The position numbers and the translations under genes are program-made. The notes under the pieces were generated by a model that was given only the letters and a program-made list of their open reading frames with translations, searched no databases and had not been told where the DNA came from. From NCBI RefSeq assembly GCF_000740675.1, contig NZ_JPXI01000029.1:186001-250000 (forward strand): a DNA stretch of 64,000 nucleotides, in the 5' to 3' direction. Positions 56,943 to 64,000 of this stretch are shown here, in pieces (the first letter of the stretch is position 1; every line of letters starts with the position of its first letter). The stretch comes from Massilia sp. BSC265 (GTDB lineage: Bacteria; Pseudomonadota; Gammaproteobacteria; Burkholderiales; Burkholderiaceae_D).

Positions 56943-59753
56943 ATGAATCGGCTGCTCGCCCATCCACTGTTCCAGCAGCGGCGCTTCGTCTCGCGCGCTG
57001 CCGTGGCAACCCTTCTGGCCGGGTTCGCGCTGACGGCGCTGCTGTTCGGCGTGGCGCGCGAGCTGGAGGCGGAGCGAGCGCGCGCCGAACTGGCGCAACG
57101 CTCAGCCGTTCGCACCGCTGCGGTCACCCGCGCTTTTGCCGACGCAGTACACGACCTGCGTGCACTGAACCTGCTTTTCACGGCCGGCGGCGGCGAGGTC
57201 TCGCGCGAGGCCTTCAACGCCTTCGCCCAGCCGTTGGCGGCCAGGAACGGCTACCTGAAGGCGCTCGTGTACCAGCGCTTCGTGAGCGCGGCCGAGCGGC
57301 CAGCCTTCGAGGCCGAGCGCCGCCAATTCTGGCCGGGCTTCGCCATCACCGAGCGCGGTCCCGGCGGCGTACTAGCCCCTGCGGGACAGCGCGCGCGCTA
57401 CCTGGTCAACGACTACGTCGTTCCGGTCGCCGGCAACGCCAGCGTGTTCGGCTACGACGCCTGGTCCCGACCCGAGCAGCGCGCATTCACGCAGCGCGCG
57501 ATCGATACCGGAGAAGCGACCGCCAGCCCCCTCATGCGCCTGGTGCAGGGTGACGGTTCACTGCGCGGCATGCTGGTGGTGATGCCGGTCTACCGCGCCG
57601 GGACCGACGCAGCAGGCGCGCCGGCGCGGCGGGCGGCCGTGCTCGGCACCATGGCGGTAGCGATCGATGCCGGGGTGCTGGTCGGCGGCAGCCTGGACGC
57701 CGCGCGGCTGCTGGCCAACAGCGACTATGCGCTTACGCTGTATGGACGAACGGATAGCGGCGAACGGGTCGCCGTGTTCAGCCACCCGGGTGCGGCGGTA
57801 ACGCGGGCGGCCTGGGAGCGCTGGCTCGGCGGCGTCCCGAGCCCGATCACGCGCAGTTTCGTGGTGGCCGGGTCGCAGTGGGACCTGACCACCGTGCCCG
57901 TTGCGCGCGGCCTCGACAAGCAGGTGGGGTCGCTGTCGATCCTGGGCTACGGCTTCGTGCTGACCCTGGCCGCCGCCGCGCTGGTCCAACAGCGCAGCGC
58001 CCGCACCCGGCGCATCGAGTCGCTGGTCGAACGCCGCACCGCCGACCTGGCGCTGACCGCCGGCGCGCTGCGCCTGCACCAGCGCGCCATCGAGTCCGCC
58101 GCCAACCCCATCCTCCTGATCAGCGCGCCCCGCCACGGCTATCCGATCGAATACGCCAACCCGGCCTGCGAACGCACGCTCGGCTACGAACCGGGTGAAC
58201 TGGTGGGCAAGCCGCTGGCGAGCCTGGCGCTCACCGGCAGCGACGAACCGGGCCTGGAAGAGCTGCGCCAGGCGCTCCACGAATGCCGCGAGGGCCATGC
58301 CCTGGTGCGCCAGGCCACCCGTGACGGCCGCGAGCTGCTCAGCGAGGTCTACATCGCCCCGGTCAACAACGCGCAGGGAGTAACCGAACATTTCGTGGTC
58401 ACCACCTACGACGTCACGGTCGCCAAGCGTTACGAGGCAGAACTGGCGCACCGGGCCCGCTACGACACGCTGACCGGGCTGGCCAACCGTGCCCTGCTGG
58501 CCGACCGCATCGAACGCGCGATCGCCACCGCGGGTGGCACGCCGGTGTGGGCGGTGGCCCTCGACATCGACCACTTCAAGCTGATCAACGACACGCTCGG
58601 ACGCCGCCTCGGTGACGAAGTCTTGCGCGCCCTTGCCACACGGATTGCCGGTGCGATCCCCCAGGCCGACACTGCCGCGCGCGCGGGCGGCGACGATTTC
58701 ATGCTGGTACTGACCGGCTGCAGCGACGAACGCCAGGCGGCGGCGCAGCTGCAGGCAGTGCGCGAGGCCATTGCCGAGCCCTTGGAGCTGGACGGCCGCA
58801 CCCTGGTGTTCGGCTCCAGTGCCGGCGTGGCCGGCTATCCGGCCGACGGCCAGGACTCGGAAACCCTGGTCAAGCACGCCGAGGTTGCCATGTACCGCGC
58901 CAAGCAGACCGGCCGCAACGCCGTGCACTTCTACGCGCCGCACATGAACGCGCATGCCGCCGACAGGCTCGCGCTGGAAGCGGCGCTGCGCTCTGCCTTG
59001 CGTGAAGACCAGTTCGAACTGTATTTCCAGCCTCAGGTGGACCTCGGCAGCGGACGCGTGGTCGGCACCGAGGCCCTGATCCGCTGGCGGCACCCGCATT
59101 TCGGCACCGTGCGGCCGGAGCGCTTCATTGCACTGGCCGAGGAAACCGGGCTGATCGTGCCGATCGGCGCCTGGGTCCTGCGTGCGGCCTGCCGCCAGAA
59201 CCGTGACTGGCAGCGCGCCGGCCTCGGGCACCTGCGCGTCGGGGTCAACCTGTCGGCGCGCCAGTTTTCCGAGCCCGACCTGGTCCAGACCGTGCGCACG
59301 GTGCTGGCCGAGACCGGCCTGGGCGCCGATTCGCTCGAGATCGAGCTCACCGAGAGCATGATGATGGCCGATGTCGAAGCGGCGATCGACACCATGCGCT
59401 GCCTGAAGTCGATGGGAGTGAAGCTCTCCATCGACGATTTCGGCACCGGCTATTCCAGCCTGGCCTACCTGAAGCGCTTTCCGGTGGACGTGCTCAAGAT
59501 CGACCGCTCCTTCGTACACGACATGGTCAGCCCGGATGGCGCGGCCATGGTGGATGCCATCATCTCGATGGCGCACGGGCTGCGCATGCAGGTGATTGCC
59601 GAAGGAGTCGAAACCCTCGACCAGCTCGACTACCTGCGCGGCTGCGGCTGCGACGAGGTGCAGGGCCATATCTACGCCCGTCCCGAGCCGGTGCACGCGG
59701 TCGAAGCGCTGCTGCGCAAGGGCAGGGTGGAGCCCAGTCCGGAGCATGCCTGA
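56943..59753 (+). CDS. CHASE-PAS-GGDDF-EAL c-di-GMP enzyme
   Basis: 936 residues. Two membrane helices (about 18-38 and 327-347) enclose a periplasmic CHASE sensor domain. PAS (about 380-490) and the diguanylate cyclase domain follow; its motif near residue 581 reads GGDDF instead of GGDEF, and no RxxD I-site is present, so cyclase activity is doubtful. The EAL domain (from about 709, TEALIRW) is complete with [30 protein letters not shown] and VQGHIYA. Most likely a phosphodiesterase with a regulatory GGDEF-like domain. Confidence 0.93.
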   Translation: MNRLLAHPLFQQRRFVSRAAVATLLAGFALTALLFGVARELEAERARAELAQRSAVRTAAVTRAFADAVHDLRALNLLFTAGGGEVSREAFNAFAQPLAARNGYLKALVYQRFVSAAERPAFEAERRQFWPGFAITERGPGGVLAPAGQRARYLVNDYVVPVAGNASVFGYDAWSRPEQRAFTQRAIDTGEATASPLMRLVQGDGSLRGMLVVMPVYRAGTDAAGAPARRAAVLGTMAVAIDAGVLVGGSLDAARLLANSDYALTLYGRTDSGERVAVFSHPGAAVTRAAWERWLGGVPSPITRSFVVAGSQWDLTTVPVARGLDKQVGSLSILGYGFVLTLAAAALVQQRSARTRRIESLVERRTADLALTAGALRLHQRAIESAANPILLISAPRHGYPIEYANPACERTLGYEPGELVGKPLASLALTGSDEPGLEELRQALHECREGHALVRQATRDGRELLSEVYIAPVNNAQGVTEHFVVTTYDVTVAKRYEAELAHRARYDTLTGLANRALLADRIERAIATAGGTPVWAVALDIDHFKLINDTLGRRLGDEVLRALATRIAGAIPQADTAARAGGDDFMLVLTGCSDERQAAAQLQAVREAIAEPLELDGRTLVFGSSAGVAGYPADGQDSETLVKHAEVAMYRAKQTGRNAVHFYAPHMNAHAADRLALEAALRSALREDQFELYFQPQVDLGSGRVVGTEALIRWRHPHFGTVRPERFIALAEETGLIVPIGAWVLRAACRQNRDWQRAGLGHLRVGVNLSARQFSEPDLVQTVRTVLAETGLGADSLEIELTESMMMADVEAAIDTMRCLKSMGVKLSIDDFGTGYSSLAYLKRFPVDVLKIDRSFVHDMVSPDGAAMVDAIISMAHGLRMQVIAEGVETLDQLDYLRGCGCDEVQGHIYARPEPVHAVEALLRKGRVEPSPEHA

Positions 59754-59884
59754 AGGCATTTCCGGCGACGAAGCCGCGCAGGCAAACCGGACCGGGGTTG
59801 CCGCGCCGGTCGGCTATACTTGCCACATTCACATGGCGTACGGCAGAGTGCGCTTCACCGGCATTTGCAGCAAGGATTTCTATA

Positions 59885-62398
59885 GTGGACCAGGAAGAGA
59901 AAAGCGGCACCCGCGACGGCTTGGACCATCGTGCCGATGGCGGCCCCGGCTCGCGCCGCGCCGCGCTGGGCCAGCACGGCAAGCGCTTGTTCAAAGGCGC
60001 GCGCGGGCGCGCCCAGGCGGGGTATTCGATGGCCCAGGCGCGGCTGCGCGACCGTTCGCGTCCCGAACAGGTGCTGCTGGTCGGGCTATGGGCGCTGGCC
60101 GCCGGCCTGATGGCCTTCTTCCTCTACCTGGTGATTTTGATCCCGCTCACGCCCGGCATCGACGACCTGCGCCAGGCCAGCACCGCGCGCCCGAGCGTGA
60201 TCCTGTCCGCCGACGGCAAGGAACTCGGCTCCTTCGAGAAAGGACTGCAGGAGCGCGTCAAGCTGTCGCAGATCTCGCCGCACGTGCTCAAGGCCCTGAT
60301 CTCGACCGAGGACCACCGCTTCTACGACCACCATGGCGTGGACTTCCGCCGCGTGGCCGGCGCGCTGGTCGCGACCCTCAGGGGCGACCCGCAGGGCGGT
60401 TCGACGATTACCCAGCAGCTGGCGCGCAACATGTTCCCCGAGGAGATCGGGCGGGCGCGCAGCATCAACCGCAAGATGAAGGAGCTGATCACCGCGATCA
60501 AGATCGAGAATACCTACAGCAAGACCGAGATCCTCGAGGCCTACCTGAACACGGTGCCCTTCCTGTACAACGCCTACGGCATCGAGATGGCGGCGCGCAC
60601 CTACTTCGGCAAGACGGCCGCGAAGCTGGACGTGCTGGAGGCGGCCACATTGGTCGGCATGCTCAAGGGCACCCATTACTACAACCCGGTCGCCAACCCG
60701 GAGCGCTCGAAGGCGCGCCGCAACGTGGTGTTGAAGCAGATGGCCAAGCACGGCGCCTTCAACGAGGAGCGCTACCGCGCCCTTGCCAAGCGCCCGCTGC
60801 GGGTGCGCTTCGCGCGCCTGAACGACCGCAGCGGCAAGGACGACCATTTCACGGCCTACGTGCGCAAGTGGCTGCTCGACTGGGCCGAGCAGAACGACTA
60901 CGACCTCCAGCTCGACGGCCTGGTGGTCCATACCACCCTCGACCTGGCGCTGCAGGAAGCCGCGGTGCGCGCGGTCGAGCGCCAGACCAATACGCTGCAG
61001 GCGATCGCCGACGTGGAGTGGGCCTACCAGGGCATGCCACGTTCGACCTCGACCGGCATGTACATGGCGATGCGAAATGAGGTCGATCCCTTTGCCTACT
61101 ACTGGAAATCCCACCCGCGCGCGCTCGAAGCCTTCGTCCGCGAAAGCGCCGAGTACCGCCGCGCCGTCGAGGACGGCGAAGCGCCTGCCGCCGCGCTCAA
61201 GCGCCTGAAGGCCGACCGGGAATTCATGCGTGACCTGAAGACCGGCAAGTCGCGCCTGGAGGCCGGCTTCGTGGCGATGGACCCGCACACCGGCGAGGTG
61301 CGCGCCTGGGTCGGCAGCCGCAGCTTCGAGCGCGACCAGTTCGACCACGTAGCGCAGGCCGCGCGCCAGCCTGGCTCGACCTTCAAGCCGATCGTGTACG
61401 CAGCGGCACTGGAAAACGGCATACCGCCCGACCAGACCTACCGCGACGTGGTGCAGGATATCCGCATGGGCGGCACGGTCTGGCGTCCGACCGACATGTC
61501 CGGCAACAGTGGCCGCATGATGAGCATGCGCGACGGCCTGGTCTATTCGAAAAACACCATTACCGCCCAGGTGATGCAGCAGGTGGGGGTGAACCCGATC
61601 GTCAGGCTGGCCCAGAACATGGGCATCCGACAGAGCAAGTTGTCGGCGGTGCCTTCGCTGGCGCTCGGCACCAGTCCGGTGACCCTGCTCGAGATGGTCA
61701 GCACCTACAGCACCATCGCTGCCCAGGGCGAGTACCGCAAGCCGGTATTCGTGCGCCGCATCACGGACCGGGAAGGCAAGACCATTGCCGATTTCGCGCC
61801 GGGTGCCCCGGAGCGCGCCCTGTCGCAGGACGCTGCACTGAACCTGATCGACATGCTGCGCGGCGTGGTCAACCGCGGCACCGGCGGGGGCGTGCGCTAC
61901 CGATTCGGCGTGCACGGCGACCTGGCCGGCAAGACCGGCACCACCCAGAACAACACCGACGGCTGGTTCATCCTGATGCACCCGAACCTGGTTGCCGGCG
62001 CCTGGGTCGGCTTCAACGACAACCGGGTTGCGATACGCAGCAGCTACTGGGGGCAGGGCGGCCACAACGCCCTGCTGCTGGTGGGCGACTTCATGCGCAG
62101 CGCCTTCGACAGCGGCAAGCTCGATCCGAATGCGCTGTTGCCGGGCGGGCGCCCGCCAGCCCCGCGCCGGTACGAGGAGCCGGAATACGTCGAGGAAGGT
62201 CCGGACGAATTGGAAACCGAGGAGGGCATGTCCGAGGGAGAGGTGCCCGACCCGGCTCCGATCGGAGAAGACGACGAGCCGGCCGAGGCGCCGCTCGCCC
62301 CGGTACGGCCAGCGCCCGTGCAGACGGCGCCGCCGCCAGCCCAGTTGCCGGATGTCCCGCCCCCGCCGCCGAGCTCCGGCGAGGAAGAGATCATCTAG
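59885..62398 (+). CDS. class A penicillin-binding protein (PBP1)
   Basis: About 837 residues from GTG 59885, chosen because AAGGA lies 8 nt upstream and preceding sequence is poor. A membrane helix is at about 60-80. The glycosyltransferase domain has ISTEDHRFYDHHGVD and GGSTITQQLARN. The transpeptidase has STFK in QPGSTFKP, SKN in YSKNTITA and GKTGTTQN. It polymerises and cross-links peptidoglycan. The C-terminal 80 residues are a Pro/Glu-rich acidic tail. Its 3' end overlaps the convergent M23 peptidase gene by 8 bp. Confidence 0.95.
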   Translation: MDQEEKSGTRDGLDHRADGGPGSRRAALGQHGKRLFKGARGRAQAGYSMAQARLRDRSRPEQVLLVGLWALAAGLMAFFLYLVILIPLTPGIDDLRQASTARPSVILSADGKELGSFEKGLQERVKLSQISPHVLKALISTEDHRFYDHHGVDFRRVAGALVATLRGDPQGGSTITQQLARNMFPEEIGRARSINRKMKELITAIKIENTYSKTEILEAYLNTVPFLYNAYGIEMAARTYFGKTAAKLDVLEAATLVGMLKGTHYYNPVANPERSKARRNVVLKQMAKHGAFNEERYRALAKRPLRVRFARLNDRSGKDDHFTAYVRKWLLDWAEQNDYDLQLDGLVVHTTLDLALQEAAVRAVERQTNTLQAIADVEWAYQGMPRSTSTGMYMAMRNEVDPFAYYWKSHPRALEAFVRESAEYRRAVEDGEAPAAALKRLKADREFMRDLKTGKSRLEAGFVAMDPHTGEVRAWVGSRSFERDQFDHVAQAARQPGSTFKPIVYAAALENGIPPDQTYRDVVQDIRMGGTVWRPTDMSGNSGRMMSMRDGLVYSKNTITAQVMQQVGVNPIVRLAQNMGIRQSKLSAVPSLALGTSPVTLLEMVSTYSTIAAQGEYRKPVFVRRITDREGKTIADFAPGAPERALSQDAALNLIDMLRGVVNRGTGGGVRYRFGVHGDLAGKTGTTQNNTDGWFILMHPNLVAGAWVGFNDNRVAIRSSYWGQGGHNALLLVGDFMRSAFDSGKLDPNALLPGGRPPAPRRYEEPEYVEEGPDELETEEGMSEGEVPDPAPIGEDDEPAEAPLAPVRPAPVQTAPPPAQLPDVPPPPPSSGEEEII

Positions 62399-62957
62399 CC
62401 GCCGTCCGCCCGGGCGCCTCCTCGTCCGGCCGGGCCGGCGGGCCTTCACGCAGGAGCGGATAGGGATTGACCGGCCCGGCTTTCCCGTACACGCCATAGT
62501 GCAGGTGCGGCGGCGTGGTCCGGGCATTGCCGGTATTGCCGACGTAGCCCAGTACCCGTCCTTCCTCGACGCGCATGCCGGGAACGACGTCCGAAAACCG
62601 GTCGAGATGGGCATAATAATGCCGCTGGCCGCCCGGCCCCAGTACCCACACCACCTGGCCGCCAAGGCGGTTGCTTCCTACGCGCAAGACGATCCCTTCG
62701 GTGGCGGCAAGCACCGCCGTTCCGCGTTTGGCAAAGATGTCGATGCCTTCGTGCTTGCGGCCTTCGCTGCGGCTCGCGTGCCAGGTATCGCGCAGCGCTG
62801 TCGGGCGCACGCCGCTTACCGGCATGGCCAGTGCGCTCGGGGCCGGCATCGAGGCCAGGCGCATGGCATAGACGACGTGCCGCACCCAGGGCTCGAGCAA
62901 GCCCCAGGCGGCGACGAGGAGTACGGCCAGTATCAGGCTGCGCAGGAAGATTCGCAT
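62391..62957 (-). CDS. M23 (LytM) family peptidase
   Basis: 188 residues with an N-terminal membrane anchor or signal (LRSLILAVLLVAAWGLL). Zn ligands are in KHEGIDIF (His, Asp) and HLHYGVYG (His); YYAHLDRF supplies the other family His. A complete, probably active murein endopeptidase or an activator. It converges on the PBP gene with an 8-bp overlap and lies 62 nt downstream of a histidine kinase gene on the same strand. Confidence 0.9.
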   Translation of the reverse strand: MRIFLRSLILAVLLVAAWGLLEPWVRHVVYAMRLASMPAPSALAMPVSGVRPTALRDTWHASRSEGRKHEGIDIFAKRGTAVLAATEGIVLRVGSNRLGGQVVWVLGPGGQRHYYAHLDRFSDVVPGMRVEEGRVLGYVGNTGNARTTPPHLHYGVYGKAGPVNPYPLLREGPPARPDEEAPGRTAAR

Positions 62958-63019
62958 GGCAGGTGGTCCATGAGTGTCCGATACGGGACACGTATGGGCG
63001 AACCCCTGGATTTACAGCC

Positions 63020-64000
63020 TCAGGCTGGGTCGAGCGTGGGACGGGGTGTCACTGCCTCGCCCGCGTTCTGGACGGTGGGCGTGTCGGTCGTCGGGTCTTG
63101 GCGCAGCGGCAACACCAGCGTGAAGGTGCATCCCTGGCCGGCACCGGCGCTGTGCACGGAAACCTTGCCACCGTGCAGGACGGTCAGCTCCTTCACCAGT
63201 GCCAGCCCCAGTCCGAGGCCGCCCTGGGCGCGGTCGATGCTGGTCGGGCCCTGCACCAGCACGTCGAAGATGACGGGCAGGAGTTCCGGTGCGAGGCCGA
63301 CGCCCGTATCGCAGACCTCCACCACGGCCTCCTTGCCGCTGCTCCTGCAGCGCACCGTGATGCCCCCACCGGCGGGCGTGTACTTGATGGCGTTGTGCAG
63401 GAGGTTGTCGACGATCTGCTTGAGGCGGGTGCGGTCGCCGTCGACCCAGCTGGTCGCGAGCTCGGCTTCCCAGTGGTGGTTGCCGGCATCGACCAGGCGC
63501 TTCGCCTCGACGCAGGCGTGGAGCACCTCGCCCAGGTTCACCGGCGCGCGCTGCAGCACAATCTTCCCCGACAGGATACGCTGCACGTCGAGCAGGTCGT
63601 CCACAATGCGGGTCAGGTGGCGCATCTGGCGCCGGCTGATCTCGCGCGCATTGGCAGCCAGCTCCGGCTTGACATTCGGCATGTCGAGGACGCTCATGGC
63701 GCCCGAAATCGCGGCCAGCGGGTTGCGCAGCTCGTGTCCGAGCATGGCCAGGAAGGTATCCTTGGACTGGCTCTGCGCCTCGGCGGCGCGGCGCGCGCGC
63801 TGTTCGCTCACCAGGAGCTGCTCGCGTTCGTGCTGCAGCGCCTGGCGGGCAGCGCTCTCGCGCGTCAGGGCCTCGCTGGTGTAGTGCAGGCCGTCGAGCA
63901 GGGCATCGACCTCGTCCACCTTGGTGGGCCGCGGCCGGGCGATGGCGCCGCGCGCCAGCGCGTTGGCCACGCTGCCGGCCTGATGCAGCGCATTCGACAG
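63020..64000 (-). CDS. sensor histidine kinase, 5' end cut by window edge
   Basis: At least 326 residues; the frame is open to the right edge, so the N-terminal sensor lies outside. Visible parts: the end of a HAMP-like linker (LHQAGSVANALARG...), a coiled coil, the H-box AMLGHELRNPLAAISGAM, N-box DNLLHNAIKYTP, G1 VCDTGVGLAPELLP and G2 GGLGLGLALVKEL. It ends without a receiver domain. Its response regulator is not in the window. Confidence 0.9.
   Translation of the reverse strand: MSNALHQAGSVANALARGAIARPRPTKVDEVDALLDGLHYTSEALTRESAARQALQHEREQLLVSEQRARRAAEAQSQSKDTFLAMLGHELRNPLAAISGAMSVLDMPNVKPELAANAREISRRQMRHLTRIVDDLLDVQRILSGKIVLQRAPVNLGEVLHACVEAKRLVDAGNHHWEAELATSWVDGDRTRLKQIVDNLLHNAIKYTPAGGGITVRCRSSGKEAVVEVCDTGVGLAPELLPVIFDVLVQGPTSIDRAQGGLGLGLALVKELTVLHGGKVSVHSAGAGQGCTFTLVLPLRQDPTTDTPTVQNAGEAVTPRPTLDPA

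Noticed and set aside
57558..62665. Minus-strand frames of 733 and 859 codons opposite the CHASE-GGDEF-EAL and PBP genes
   Set aside because: No domain or ribosome site; the plus strand carries intact catalytic motifs in both places.

Overview
The window looks like chromosomal DNA of a GC-rich betaproteobacterium, most likely an Oxalobacteraceae member of the Massilia/Telluria type. This is inferred from the high GC content, the cyoABCD-SURF1-RegBA block, the AroP-type permease, the HPPD/HmgA tyrosine pathway and the many GGDEF/EAL proteins. No rRNA, tRNA, CRISPR array or complete insertion sequence was seen. Most of the window is ordinary, tightly packed housekeeping and accessory metabolism. 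The unusual material sits at edges, junctions and intergenic stretches.

Layout. 0-4.4 kb: an edge-truncated HEPN-type gene, a four-PAS GGDEF/EAL protein, two facing gene remnants and a Gln/Ser-rich protein. 4.4-9 kb: a GNAT, then an operon of flavin monooxygenase, SDR and alpha/beta hydrolase linked by ATGA overlaps and facing a TetR gene. 9-10.1 kb: two tandem outer-membrane barrel paralogs. 10.3-15.4 kb: a branched-chain 2-oxoacid dehydrogenase operon (bkdA1-bkdA2-bkdB-lpdV). 15.7-20.7 kb: a CSS-motif EAL phosphodiesterase, a CocE-type hydrolase and an aromatic amino acid permease. 20.9-23 kb: a less GC-rich patch with a DarT/ART-like unknown and a DUF4124 protein. 23-32 kb: DUF3616, an amidohydrolase, a heme-oxygenase-like candidate, YjbQ, a membrane GGDEF/EAL protein, a persulfide dioxygenase-like enzyme, a membrane-fused TlpA and a CNNM/CorC protein. 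32.3-35.9 kb: tyrosine degradation (hmgA, LysR, hppD). 36-43.9 kb: LrgAB, patatin, hemerythrin, Mn-catalase with a ZIP transporter, a TetR gene between operator pairs, and an MHS transporter. 44-51 kb: cytochrome bo3 oxidase with SURF1 and the RegB/RegA redox two-component system. 51-64 kb: a clipped cytochrome c, a MOSC/alkyltransferase-like fusion, a candidate small RNA, an operon of secreted protein, cation antiporter and YbdK ligase, a CHASE-GGDEF-EAL protein, a class A PBP, an M23 peptidase and an edge-truncated histidine kinase.

How the genes work together. Tyrosine and branched-chain amino acid catabolism feed central metabolism. The bo3 oxidase and RegBA link respiration to redox control. 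Four EAL proteins, three of them with GGDEF domains, make c-di-GMP signalling prominent. Mn-catalase, hemerythrin, ETHE1-like and TlpA-like proteins point to oxidative and sulfur stress handling.

The leads most worth following are: the structured RNA at about 52568-52676; the four AATATGAC-type palindromes around the TetR gene at 41576 and the gene debris beside them; the ART-like gene at 21119; the HEPN gene at the left edge; and the monooxygenase operon whose enzyme has Gln in place of the signature His.
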